Shown: positions 1 to 8,917 of the stretch, in pieces
How positions within the stretch are numbered: position 1 is the stretch's first letter
Layout of the letters: each line of letters begins with the position of its first letter
Assembly: GCF_000185305.1 (NCBI RefSeq)
Contig: NZ_GL622200.1
Location: forward strand, 1,769,295 to 1,802,017
DNA length: 32,723 nt
Direction: 5' to 3'
Origin: Aggregatibacter segnis ATCC 33393
Lineage (GTDB): Bacteria; Pseudomonadota; Gammaproteobacteria; Enterobacterales; Pasteurellaceae
Translations under genes and position numbers: made by a program
Notes under the pieces: model-generated
Databases searched by the model: none
What the model was told of the DNA's origin: nothing
Seen by the model: only the letters and a program-made list of their open reading frames with translations

Positions 1-21
1 TTTGCATAAGCAAGGTTGCGG

Positions 22-51
22 ATTATAAGTAAAGTTTCCATTTATCGTCAA
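22..51 (-). promoter_or_regulatory. Strong sigma70 promoter reading out of the left edge (probable rrn P2)
   Basis: On the minus strand TTGACG (46-51) and a perfect TATAAT (22-27) are 18 bp apart, with an A/T-rich tract resembling an UP element just upstream (about 52-75). It points away from hemG and out of the window. In E. coli hemG is followed by an rRNA operon, and tandem strong promoters with UP elements are typical of rrn, so I infer that a 16S gene lies just to the left. No rRNA sequence is visible here. Confidence 0.55.
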
Positions 52-94
52 GAAAAAATTTATTTATTTTTTCTCCCTTGCGGTGCGGAGCGGT

Positions 95-122
95 ATTATA
101 GGGTTCAAGATAAATGGATCAA
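95..122 (-). promoter_or_regulatory. Upstream tandem sigma70 promoter (probable rrn P1)
   Basis: On the minus strand TTGATC (117-122), a 16-bp spacer and TATAAT (95-100) are followed by the GC-rich stretch ACCGCTCCGCACCGC. A GC-rich discriminator after the -10 is characteristic of stringently controlled rRNA promoters. It lies about 70 bp upstream of the second promoter at 22-51 and points the same way. Assignment to rrn is inference. Confidence 0.5.
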
Positions 123-171
123 GTAAATTTTTGCATTTTCTTATCGATAGATTAGAAAAGATACAATTCGC

Positions 172-684
172 TTATTTTAGCTGCAAAAACGCCTCAGAAA
201 ATGACCGCACTTTTTGCCAGTCCGTATATTCGATCTCTTTCGTTGGATCTGTTTCGCCTCCCGTAATTCGCATAATGAACTGAATCATAATACGATCAAA
301 GAAATTGTAGCGTGGATAAAATAGCGCACCGGCAAATACAGCTGACATTGTCGGTTTCCAGGTGATACGCTGTAAAAATTTACGCACATAAATATTCGTC
401 TCTGGTGTCGACTTTTCGGGTTTTCGTGCAGTCAAATTGACCCCGAAGAAGGCTGTAGTTTTTTGGTTCAAAAGTGCGGTGTGTTTTTCCAACGTTTTAT
501 AAAGCGCTTTATTAAAATGCCCATAACGGATCGAGGCTCCGATAATAATGCGATCATAATTAGCCAACTCATACATATCGGTAATTGACTTCACATCAAC
601 ATTTTCGTGAATAATTCCTGCAATGTAGTTGGCTATTTTTTTAGTTTGTCCATCACGAGTGGAATATAAGATAAGTGTTTTCAT
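172..684 (-). CDS. hemG: Menaquinone-dependent protoporphyrinogen oxidase HemG
   Basis: The 170-residue flavodoxin-like protein oxidises protoporphyrinogen IX to protoporphyrin IX in haem synthesis, passing electrons to quinones at the inner membrane. The N-terminus [14 protein letters not shown] is the FMN phosphate-binding loop of the family. IGASIRYGH, LTARKPEKSTPETN and GGETDPTKEIEYTDW match E. coli HemG closely (181 residues there). The start is the ATG at 682-684, which overlaps the trkH stop as TAATG, suggesting translational coupling. The frame stays open upstream to 771, but that part is antiparallel to nothing in the family and lies inside trkH. The order yigZ-trkH-hemG is as in E. 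coli. A USS (204-213) lies within the coding sequence. Confidence 0.95.
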   Translation of the reverse strand: MKTLILYSTRDGQTKKIANYIAGIIHENVDVKSITDMYELANYDRIIIGASIRYGHFNKALYKTLEKHTALLNQKTTAFFGVNLTARKPEKSTPETNIYVRKFLQRITWKPTMSAVFAGALFYPRYNFFDRIMIQFIMRITGGETDPTKEIEYTDWQKVRSFSEAFLQLK

Positions 685-2147
685 TAGGATTTCCAAAATG
701 CCGGTGTAAATAAGACTAACAGTGAGAAAATTTCCAAGCGCCCACAAACCATAGTTAAAGTGAGGATCCATTTGGCGCTATCGGGAATACTGACGAAATT
801 GCTACTCACCGAACCAAGACCCGGTCCGAGGTTATTTAAACAGGCAATAACCGCGTTAAACGCATCGAACGTTTCAACGCCACAACTGATAACCCCCAGT
901 AAGCACGCCACAAAAACCAGTAAATAGGCAGAAAAGAACGCCCAAATACTTTGTATCACTCGTTCATCAAGGACTCGTTTGCCCAGTTTGATGGGGTACA
1001 CTAAATTCGGGTGAATTAAGCGTTTAAGTTCACGTTTTCCTTGTAGCGAAAGAACCAAGATTCGTATGACCTTTAAACCACCACCTGTAGAGCCTGCACA
1101 TCCGCCAATAAAAGAAGCAAATAAAAGTAGAATAGGCAAAAATAATGGCCATTGGTCAAAGCTAGATGTGGTGTAACCTGCTGTCGTTGAAATCGATACG
1201 GATTGGAAGGCAGCTTGCTCGAGATTCTTGAAAGTCCCATCAAAATGATGATTGGTTAATAACATAAAAAAGCAGATCGTCACCAAAGCGATCTGAATAA
1301 ACATAAAGAAACGAAATTCCGGATCGCGAAAATAACTCACAAAAATATTCCGTTTACCAAGATTAGAAAACGCATTGAAGTGCAGCGCATAGTTACAAGC
1401 AGAAATCAGTAAAAAAGCAACGGTAATAAGGTTGACGGCCGGACTATTAAAATACGCCATACTGCTATCATGTGTCGAAAAACCACCGATAGAAACGGTA
1501 GAGAAGCTGTGGGTAATCGCATCAAAAGGTGACATGCCCGCGAGCCAGTAGGCAAAGGCACAAAGTAGAGTTAAAGAAGCATAAATAAGCCACAAAGTTT
1601 TAGCTGTTTCGGCAATACGTGGACGCATTTTGTTTTCTTTAAGCGGCCCTGAAATTTCCGCCCGATAAAGAGACATACCACCGATGCCTAATAAAGGAAT
1701 GATCGCCACCGCTAATACAATGATCCCCATTCCACCAAGCCATTGTAATAACTGGCGATAGAACAAAATCGCTTTCGGCAGATTATCTAACCCAACAATA
1801 TTTGTTGCGCCGGTGGTTGTTAAACCGGAAAAAGCTTCAAAAAAGGCGGAAGATACCGTTAAATCCGGATTATCAGAGAGAATAAAAGGAATGGCACCGA
1901 GGCTTCCCATAACAACCCAAAAAGCCACAACAATTAAAAAACCTTCCCGCGAACGCAATTCTTCCTTATGTTCATGACAGGCCCACCAAAGAATCGCACC
2001 GGCAATCGCACTCATCACAAAGGATTGAATAAAGGCTTTACCGCCGCCGTCACCGTATAATAACGCAACAAATGCAGGCAATAACATAGTGCAGGAAAAG
2101 CACATCACTAAAATTCCGACGATGCGTAAAATGGATAAAAAATGCAC
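684..2147 (-). CDS. trkH: Trk potassium uptake channel subunit TrkH
   Basis: This 487-residue integral membrane protein is the K+-translocating subunit of the Trk system and works with cytoplasmic TrkA, which is not in this window. It has many hydrophobic helices and the repeated pore/selectivity segments of the family, for example [32 protein letters not shown] and LNNLGPGLG. The C-terminus [17 protein letters not shown] is nearly identical to that of E. coli TrkH (483 residues), so the length is normal. It lies 12 bp after yigZ and overlaps hemG by one base, indicating one transcript. Confidence 0.96.
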   Translation of the reverse strand: MHFLSILRIVGILVMCFSCTMLLPAFVALLYGDGGGKAFIQSFVMSAIAGAILWWACHEHKEELRSREGFLIVVAFWVVMGSLGAIPFILSDNPDLTVSSAFFEAFSGLTTTGATNIVGLDNLPKAILFYRQLLQWLGGMGIIVLAVAIIPLLGIGGMSLYRAEISGPLKENKMRPRIAETAKTLWLIYASLTLLCAFAYWLAGMSPFDAITHSFSTVSIGGFSTHDSSMAYFNSPAVNLITVAFLLISACNYALHFNAFSNLGKRNIFVSYFRDPEFRFFMFIQIALVTICFFMLLTNHHFDGTFKNLEQAAFQSVSISTTAGYTTSSFDQWPLFLPILLLFASFIGGCAGSTGGGLKVIRILVLSLQGKRELKRLIHPNLVYPIKLGKRVLDERVIQSIWAFFSAYLLVFVACLLGVISCGVETFDAFNAVIACLNNLGPGLGSVSSNFVSIPDSAKWILTLTMVCGRLEIFSLLVLFTPAFWKS

Positions 2148-2159
2148 TAAAAATCTCTC

Positions 2160-2771
2160 TTATTCTATTTTTACTAAACCTAACTGCCCTGCGAATCGTT
2201 CCGTTAATGCTTGCTGAAAAAATGCGAATTTATCGGGGCGAATCGCCAAACGTAACCTAACCTGAGCCTGAAAATCTTGTTCCAAAATCAACACCGCATG
2301 GTGCTCACATAACGCCTGCAGTCCGCTAATCTGTGGATAATCGCACCGCACTTCATAATGTGCATAGTTCACTTTCATGTCAGTTTCCAACAATTTTAAT
2401 GCTTGTTGAACCCCACTACTATAAGCGCGAACCAATCCGCCGGTGCCCAACAAAATACCGCCATAATAACGCACCGTCACCGCACTGATTTCACCCAATC
2501 CACTCCCTTGCAACGCGGCTAACATCGGTTTTCCGGCAGTACCGCTCGGTTCGCCATCATCAGAAAATCCAAATTGTTGAGAATCATTCGGACTACCGGC
2601 AACAGCTGCCCAACACCAATGACGCGCACTTGGATGCAATGCCTTAATTTCCGTCCAGAACGCTTTTGCTTGCTCTAAACCTTCCGTATGTTGCAAATAA
2701 GTAATAAAACGGCTTTTTTTAATTTCTTCGGAAAAATCTACCGCACTTTTGGGAATTCGGTATTCAATCAT
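2160..2771 (-). CDS. yigZ: IMPACT-family protein YigZ
   Basis: The 203-residue protein has an N-terminal UPF0029 domain and a C-terminal EF-G-like fold, as in E. coli YigZ and eukaryotic IMPACT. Signature stretches are EEIKKSRFITYLQHTEG near residue 15, FSDDGEPSGTAGKPML near residue 70 and AVTVRYYGGILLGTGGLVRAY near residue 98. The biochemical role in bacteria is not established; the eukaryotic relative affects translation control through Gcn2. It is the first gene of the yigZ-trkH-hemG transcript and is divergent from tusA across 86 bp. Confidence 0.92.
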   Translation of the reverse strand: MIEYRIPKSAVDFSEEIKKSRFITYLQHTEGLEQAKAFWTEIKALHPSARHWCWAAVAGSPNDSQQFGFSDDGEPSGTAGKPMLAALQGSGLGEISAVTVRYYGGILLGTGGLVRAYSSGVQQALKLLETDMKVNYAHYEVRCDYPQISGLQALCEHHAVLILEQDFQAQVRLRLAIRPDKFAFFQQALTERFAGQLGLVKIE

Positions 2772-2857
2772 ACGTTTGATGCGCTTAAGGAATTTTGCTG
2801 ATTTTGTATCATACTTTCTGTATTATATCCCGTAATTTTTCCTAATAAACAACAAAG

Positions 2858-3097
2858 ATGGATAATATCAAAATCACCCAAACACTTGATACGATTGGCT
2901 TACGTTGCCCGGAACCGGTCATGTTGATACGCAAACATATTCGCCATTTACAAGAAGGCGACGTACTGCTAATGCTTGCTGATGATCCGGCAACGACTCG
3001 GGATATTCCTAGTTTCTGCCAATTTATGGATCATACTTTGCTACATAGTGAAACCGATCAAATGCCTTATCGCTATTGGGTGAAAAAAGGAAAATAA
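2858..3097 (+). CDS. tusA: Sulfurtransferase TusA
   Basis: The 79-residue TusA carries persulfide sulfur from IscS to the TusBCD relay for 2-thiouridine synthesis at the tRNA wobble base, and to other thiolation pathways. The motif [17 protein letters not shown] contains the catalytic cysteine at about residue 17. [16 protein letters not shown] and the ending [10 protein letters not shown] match E. coli TusA (81 residues). It is a single-gene unit, followed by a USS inverted pair that probably ends its transcript. Confidence 0.95.
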   Translation: MDNIKITQTLDTIGLRCPEPVMLIRKHIRHLQEGDVLLMLADDPATTRDIPSFCQFMDHTLLHSETDQMPYRYWVKKGK

Positions 3098-3106
3098 CCC
3101 AAAACA

Positions 3107-3152
3107 AAAGTGCGGTTGATTTTAAAAACATTTCTAAAACCCACCGCACTTT
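3107..3152. terminator. Inverted USS pair between convergent tusA and ribB
   Basis: AAAGTGCGGT (3107-3116) and its complement ACCGCACTTT (3143-3152) can form a 10-bp stem with a loop of about 26 nt. It sits between the converging ends of tusA (+) and ribB (-). Inverted USS pairs serving as terminators are well known in Haemophilus-group genomes. The loop is long and there is no strong T run, so efficiency is uncertain. Confidence 0.5.
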
Positions 3153-3166
3153 CCATCAAAGATTCA

Positions 3167-3811
3167 TCACAAATTTTGTTGTAATTTATACTCAACTAAA
3201 TCTTCAATTGTCACCACTGCGTAGCCAAACTTTTTCGCAAATTCAACAATCTGTGGTGCTCTTGCCATAGTGCCGTCATCATTCGTGATTTCACAAATCA
3301 CCCCGGCAGGTTTAAAGCCGGCAAGACGAGCTAATTCAACTGACGCTTCTGTATGCCCGCGACGTTCTAGCAGACCACCATTTGCCGCACGTAATGGAAA
3401 CACATGACCCGGACGGTGTAAATCTGCCGGTTTTGCGCCATCGGCAATCGCTGTTTTAATCGTTGTCACGCGATCTGCTGCCGAAACACCGGTGGACACG
3501 CCTTTCGCCGCTTCAATCGTCACCGTAAACGCCGTCTTATTCACGCTGGTGTTATCAGACACCATCGGTGGCAAGGCTAATTGTTGGCACAATTCATCCG
3601 TGATACATAAACACACAATACCGCTACCATAACGAATTAACATCGTCATTTGTTCGGGAGTAATGGTTTCTGCCGGGAAAATCAGATCGCCTTCATTTTC
3701 ACGATCTTCATCATCAAGAACAAGCACGCCATGACCTTGTTTAAAGGTATTGATCGCGTTAATAACACGTTCTTCTGCAGTGCCGAATTGGGATAATAAT
3801 GACTGATTCAT
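3167..3811 (-). CDS. ribB: 3,4-dihydroxy-2-butanone-4-phosphate synthase RibB
   Basis: The 214-residue protein converts ribulose 5-phosphate to 3,4-dihydroxy-2-butanone 4-phosphate and formate, the four-carbon donor for riboflavin. Catalytic acidic stretch [13 protein letters not shown] near residue 26 and [10 protein letters not shown] and [14 protein letters not shown] match E. coli RibB (217 residues). It is the stand-alone enzyme, with no GTP cyclohydrolase II fusion. I chose the ATG at 3809-3811 ([10 protein letters not shown]) because it aligns with E. coli and has AAGGA just upstream. The frame runs open to 3895, but that stretch is the riboswitch leader. An FMN riboswitch precedes it. 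Confidence 0.96.
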   Translation of the reverse strand: MNQSLLSQFGTAEERVINAINTFKQGHGVLVLDDEDRENEGDLIFPAETITPEQMTMLIRYGSGIVCLCITDELCQQLALPPMVSDNTSVNKTAFTVTIEAAKGVSTGVSAADRVTTIKTAIADGAKPADLHRPGHVFPLRAANGGLLERRGHTEASVELARLAGFKPAGVICEITNDDGTMARAPQIVEFAKKFGYAVVTIEDLVEYKLQQNL

Positions 3812-3923
3812 AGTAAATTCCTTCGTTAAAACTTGAGATACCAGAACCAGGGCTGATGAGGGAGTGCTGCCAATACAAATTGCATATAACAACAAGAGCG
3901 ACCTAATAAATTAAGTCACTAAA

Positions 3924-4063
3924 ATTCTCTTTCATCCAGACTTTAACTGTCGGCTTTGGAATTACACCAAATCTGCTGACTTTGCCTATAAAGGCAAACG
4001 CTCGTGGGCTTTATGTCTAAACATATTTACCACCGGTAGGGAATTTCGCCCTGCCCTGAGAAT
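3924..4063 (-). promoter_or_regulatory. FMN riboswitch (RFN element) in the ribB leader
   Basis: Read on the minus strand, the region contains the conserved RFN blocks: GCGAAATTCCCTACCGG, GCCCACGAGCG, AGATTTGGTGTAATTCC, AAAGCCGACAGTTAAAGTC and TGGATGAAAGAGAA. The closing stem pairs ATTCTC (4058-4063 complement) with GAGAAT (3924-3929 complement). FMN binding lowers ribB expression. Between the aptamer and the ribB start, 3812-3923 holds no clear T-rich terminator, so control at translation is more likely than attenuation; that is inference. Confidence 0.95.
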
Positions 4064-4071
4064 GCGGGCAC

Positions 4072-4100
4072 AGTATAGCGCAAAGCAAATGAAGAAAAAA
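4072..4100 (-). promoter_or_regulatory. Probable ribB promoter
   Basis: On the minus strand a -10 of TATACT (4072-4077) would start transcription near 4065, almost exactly at the first base of the FMN riboswitch closing stem (4063). The -35 region is only a T-rich stretch (about 4095-4100). The fit to the riboswitch start is the main support. Confidence 0.5.
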
Positions 4101-4151
4101 TGTTTTTATTTAGAGCTGATTTGCATACAATAGCGCAAATCATTCACCAAA

Positions 4152-5574
<1,423 letters not shown>

Positions 5575-5586
5575 ATTAGAGAGACT

Positions 5587-6273
5587 ATGATTTTATTTGC
5601 AGGCGATCCCCATGGCAGTTTTGACCACCTTTATCCGTTCATCAAAGAACATAAGGATGTGGCATTGGTCATTCTTGGCGATTTACAACTCACCACCCCG
5701 GAACCGTTGGAGAAACTGGCGCAATATGCGGATCTTTGGTTTATTCACGGCAACCATGACAGTAAAACCGTTGCTGCCTTTGAATCCCTTTGGGGAACAG
5801 AATGGCATACGCGCAGCCTACATGGTCGGGTACAAGAAATTCAAGGGAAACGCATCGCAGGACTTGGCGGCGTGTTTCGTGGGCAAATCTGGATGCCACC
5901 AAACAAACCGCTTTTCTTTGACCCAATTCATTATTGCCAATATTGTCCACAAGAAAAAATCTGGCGCGGCGGTGTGCCGTTACGTCACCGCACCTCGATT
6001 TTCCCTTCAGATATTGAAGTGTTAGAGCAACAACAAGCCGACATATTGATTTGTCATGAAGCACCAAAACCGCATCCATCAGGTTTTGCCATCATCAATC
6101 AACTGGCTGAAAAAATGGGCGTCACACAAATTTATCACGGCCATCACCACGAAAATTTTCAATATACAACACCGGCACAACAAGGTTATCAAATTATCAA
6201 CGTAGGATTTCGCAGCTTATGTGATATACAAGGAAACTACCTTCATATCGGCGTTGATGACCGAAATTTATAA
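5587..6273 (+). CDS. Calcineurin-like metallophosphoesterase
   Basis: The 228-residue cytoplasmic protein carries the metal-binding motifs of the calcineurin-like phosphoesterase fold in order: GDPHG (6-10), LGD (30-32), GNHD (55-58), a CHEAP motif near residue 160 and HGHHHE near residue 186. All expected metal ligands are present, so it should be active. The substrate cannot be read from sequence. It begins 12 bp after nadR and is probably co-transcribed with it. That could hint at nucleotide or cofactor phosphate metabolism, but this is only association. Confidence 0.8.
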   Translation: MILFAGDPHGSFDHLYPFIKEHKDVALVILGDLQLTTPEPLEKLAQYADLWFIHGNHDSKTVAAFESLWGTEWHTRSLHGRVQEIQGKRIAGLGGVFRGQIWMPPNKPLFFDPIHYCQYCPQEKIWRGGVPLRHRTSIFPSDIEVLEQQQADILICHEAPKPHPSGFAIINQLAEKMGVTQIYHGHHHENFQYTTPAQQGYQIINVGFRSLCDIQGNYLHIGVDDRNL

Positions 6274-6384
6274 TTTTGGCAAAAATCCCCCAAAATCTGA
6301 CCGCACTTTGCATAAAAGCTATTTATTTATAGGTCGTATAGGGTTATTTTATGTTACCTACTCGTTTACTTTTTAGGATTTTTT

Positions 6385-7608
6385 ATGTTGTTAAAAAATA
6401 AAACCTTAGGCAGTGCCTTAATTATCGCAGGAACCTCTATTGGCGCCGGCATGTTAGCCATGCCATTAACCTCTGCCGGCATTGGCTTCGGCTTTACTGC
6501 CGCCTTGTTGTTCGGGCTTTGGTTACTTCTCGCTTACAGCGGATTGTTGTTTGTAGAAGTGTATCAAACCGCACAACGTAAAGATGACGGTGTCGCCACC
6601 TTAGCAGAAAAATACTTCGGCATGCCAGGGCGCGTCATTTCTACGGTCTCTTTGTTTGTTCTCCTTTACGCCTTATCGGCTGCCTATATGACCGGCGGTG
6701 GTTCATTATTAGCTAACGTGTTACCGGCAGATTTATTCGGTTCAAATGACAACACGCTAAAAATCTCGATTCTTGCTTTCACTGTGCTTCTTGGTGCCTT
6801 CGTGGTTATTGGTACTAGCGGCGTTGATGGCATTACCCGTTTACTCTTTTCCGGTAAAATCATCATCTTCATTCTTGTATTAGCCATGATGTTGCCACGC
6901 ATCAGCCTTGAAAACCTCATGGAAAAACCATTGGATTATGCATTGATTTTATCCGCCGCCCCGATTTTCTTTACCTCTTTCGGTTTCCACGTGGTCATGG
7001 GCAGCATCAATAGCTACTTAGATGGCGATGTAAAACGTTTTAAAAACGCCATTATTATCGGCACATCCATTCCATTAGTTGCCTACTTATTATGGCAGCT
7101 CGCGACTCACGGCATTTTAAGCCAACGTGAATTTGTTGCCGTGTTAAAAGACAACCCAACGCTCACCGGCTTAATCAACGCCACTAAAGCCCTTACCGGC
7201 AGTTTGAGTAATGTATTAAGCGTCTTTTACTCTCTTGCCTTAATCACCTCTTTCTTGGGCGTGGCATTAGGTTTATTTGAAGGACTCAACGATTTATTCA
7301 AACGTGCCAAAATGCCGGCAAACAGAATCAGCTTAACCATCACCACCTTTATTCCGCCGTTGCTGTTCGCCCTGTTCTATCCAAATGGGTTCTTGGCAGC
7401 TCTAGGTTATGCCGGTTTATTGTGTGCTTTCTACTGTCTCATTTTACCTATCGGATTAGCATGGCGCACAAGAAAACACTATAAAAATTTACCTTATCGT
7501 GTTGCCGGTGGAAACATCACGTTGGTCGTTGCTTTGCTTATTGGAATTTTAATTATTGTCATCCCATTCCTAATTCAAGCAGGCCTCCTACCGCAAGTTA
7601 TCGGCTAA
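6385..7608 (+). CDS. tyrP: Aromatic amino acid permease, TyrP-like
   Basis: This 407-residue, roughly eleven-helix inner-membrane protein belongs to the hydroxy/aromatic amino acid permease (HAAAP) family. The N-terminus LGSALIIAGTSIGAGMLAMP matches the substrate-binding first helix of E. coli TyrP. It probably imports tyrosine by proton symport; tryptophan is possible, since TyrP, TnaB and Mtr are close relatives. Start ATG at 6385 follows AGGATTTTTT. It has its own 111-bp upstream region with a USS (6300-6309) and ends at a strong USS-hairpin terminator. Confidence 0.85.
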   Translation: MLLKNKTLGSALIIAGTSIGAGMLAMPLTSAGIGFGFTAALLFGLWLLLAYSGLLFVEVYQTAQRKDDGVATLAEKYFGMPGRVISTVSLFVLLYALSAAYMTGGGSLLANVLPADLFGSNDNTLKISILAFTVLLGAFVVIGTSGVDGITRLLFSGKIIIFILVLAMMLPRISLENLMEKPLDYALILSAAPIFFTSFGFHVVMGSINSYLDGDVKRFKNAIIIGTSIPLVAYLLWQLATHGILSQREFVAVLKDNPTLTGLINATKALTGSLSNVLSVFYSLALITSFLGVALGLFEGLNDLFKRAKMPANRISLTITTFIPPLLFALFYPNGFLAALGYAGLLCAFYCLILPIGLAWRTRKHYKNLPYRVAGGNITLVVALLIGILIIVIPFLIQAGLLPQVIG

Positions 7609-7620
7609 AAAACAAATAAA

Positions 7621-7661
7621 AAAAGCACCGCACTTAGTGAAAAAGTGCGGTGCTTTTTTAT
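7621..7661. terminator. Bidirectional USS-hairpin terminator
   Basis: AAAAGCACCGCACTT (7621-7635) pairs perfectly with AAGTGCGGTGCTTTT (7643-7657) around a seven-base loop, followed by more T residues. A runs precede and T runs follow, so it works for tyrP (+) and for the converging merR-type gene (-). One full and one near-full USS make up the stem. Confidence 0.93.
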
Positions 7662-7672
7662 GGCGTTTCAAA

Positions 7673-8080
7673 TTATTTTATCGGTCTGAACTTCGCATGG
7701 CTACGCTGTAAGATCTGCAGTAAATTCTGCTGTTCCGACTCGCCACATTGCTGTTTTAATTGCAACAAATTCATGCGTAAATGCTGTAATCGGTGAATAT
7801 GCTTAGCGATGTCTTGAATATGTCGATCGAGTAATTGATTAATTTCTGTTTTTTGTTGTTCCGATGCAGTGCCCAAACTCAAGAGCAATTTGATTTCTTC
7901 CAGGGACATGTCCAAAGAACGGCAGTAACAAATAAATGACAAGCGCTGCACATGTTCGTCCGTGTATAAACGGAAACCACCCGCAGAACGCAACGGGCGT
8001 GGCATGATGCCTTTTTGTTCATAAAATCGAATGGCATCCACACTACAACCAACCGCTTTGGCTAACTTCCCTATTTTCAT
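7673..8080 (-). CDS. MerR-family regulator, CadR/PbrR-like
   Basis: The 135-residue regulator has an N-terminal winged HTH (KIGKLAKAVGCSVDAIRFYEQKGIM, residues 2-26), the R-LY-EH segment near residue 36, and a long dimerisation helix near 85-110. It resembles Cd(II)/Pb(II)-responsive CadR/PbrR proteins, including CRSLDMSLEEI (first metal cysteine) and LKQQCGES (second). The third cysteine expected a few residues later is not seen (QNLLQIL). Metal specificity is therefore uncertain. No metal exporter lies beside it, so its targets are elsewhere. Confidence 0.82.
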   Translation of the reverse strand: MKIGKLAKAVGCSVDAIRFYEQKGIMPRPLRSAGGFRLYTDEHVQRLSFICYCRSLDMSLEEIKLLLSLGTASEQQKTEINQLLDRHIQDIAKHIHRLQHLRMNLLQLKQQCGESEQQNLLQILQRSHAKFRPIK

Positions 8081-8119
8081 CTCATCTCCGTAAAAACGCC
8101 TGAAAAAGACACCGCACTT

Positions 8120-8431
8120 TTATGACTCAGGAAGAAATTCTGGGTTAATGTAAAAAATTAACTCGGTAATTTCCGGCAAATGCTGCTGAATAACGCCCAA
8201 TAATGCCTGTTGGCGAAACAAAAAACTTTGGCGAACCATGGCATTGGCCACCTCAATACGCAAACTCTGTTGTTCAATATTGGCAATACGATACAACCCG
8301 GCAAATTCCACGGGAAAGAACGCTTTCATTTGCTGATTTAGTTCATTCAGTCGAACGCCTTTTTGCATCATTTTCGCCAATGGCGAATCTTGCAATAAGG
8401 TGTGAATATTGATCGGTTTTTGATAACGCAT
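8120..8431 (-). CDS. dciA: DUF721 / DciA-like protein
   Basis: The 103-residue small basic protein has the DUF721 pattern, with a hydrophobic core such as LRIEVANAMVRQSFLFRQQALL. DciA proteins are the ancestral loaders of the replicative helicase DnaB. The dciA gene typically lies next to secM-secA in gammaproteobacteria, as here, divergent from secM. It is shorter than many DciA proteins and consists of little more than the KH-like domain. Function rests on family and context. Confidence 0.75.
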   Translation of the reverse strand: MRYQKPINIHTLLQDSPLAKMMQKGVRLNELNQQMKAFFPVEFAGLYRIANIEQQSLRIEVANAMVRQSFLFRQQALLGVIQQHLPEITELIFYINPEFLPES

Positions 8432-8522
8432 TGCCTTGTTTTCCGCTTCTCCGCCCTAATATTTATGACATTGTAGCGAAATTCCGCTACAATACCGACA
8501 ATTTTTTGATAGTGAAATCCTT

Positions 8523-8840
8523 ATGATTATTTCCAACAAAAGCAAACACAATTTTTGGTCGCGACTGCTCCTCGGCATGCTGGCGATTTTTGTTTTGCCC
8601 GCTACGCAGGAACTGAATTATCCCGCCGCTGTTGGTAATGAAAACTATCAAAATACGCAACAGCAAAATGCGCCTCAAATTTTAACAGCGGTGTCTTTAT
8701 TACAACAAACCCGCCAGCAACAATTTCAACCGCAACATGCCTTACCGGCAGTTGAAATTCTCTCCCAAAACGAACCGCACTTTTCGCGTTCACCGTTTAT
8801 TCCTCATGCACCAATTCGTGCAGGGCCGGTATTCATTTAA
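8523..8840 (+). CDS. secM: SecM-like secretion monitor with variant arrest peptide
   Basis: The 105-residue protein is encoded immediately upstream of secA. It has an N-terminal signal/hydrophobic segment (about 12-30) and the C-terminal stretch [16 protein letters not shown] (87-102), followed by VFI. E. coli SecM stalls the ribosome with F-x4-WI-x4-GIRAGP. Here the F, I and IRAGP positions are kept, but W is F and the first G is P. SecM stalling when export is slow raises secA translation. The protein is shorter than E. coli SecM (170 residues), with a brief low-complexity Q-rich middle. A USS at 8774-8783 encodes part of the C-terminal region. Confidence 0.9.
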   Translation: MIISNKSKHNFWSRLLLGMLAIFVLPATQELNYPAAVGNENYQNTQQQNAPQILTAVSLLQQTRQQQFQPQHALPAVEILSQNEPHFSRSPFIPHAPIRAGPVFI

Positions 8841-8863
8841 CCTCGATTGTCTTATTTATTCCG

Positions 8864-8884
8864 TCGTTTAATGTCATTAAACGA
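8864..8884 (+). promoter_or_regulatory. Hairpin in the secM-secA intergenic region
   Basis: TCGTTTAAT (8864-8872) and ATTAAACGA (8876-8884) form a perfect 9-bp stem with loop GTC, 24 bp after the secM stop codon. In E. coli a secM-secA hairpin hides the secA ribosome site until SecM stalling opens it. Here the visible stem ends about 20 nt before the secA ribosome site, so an equivalent role would need a different fold. Confidence 0.55.
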
Positions 8885-8917
8885 TTTCATTTATCTGTTT
8901 TTAAAAAAGAAAGAATT

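Noticed and set aside
685-771. N-terminal extension of hemG to 771
   Set aside because: It lies inside trkH, and the flavodoxin motif begins at the ATG at 684.
3812-3895. N-terminal extension of ribB to 3895
   Set aside because: This is leader between riboswitch and gene; the start at 3811 aligns with E. coli RibB and has a ribosome site.
5741-6079. Antisense open frames in nadR, the phosphoesterase, secA, leuS and other genes
   Set aside because: They lie opposite genes with clear family matches, lack ribosome sites and have no recognisable domains.
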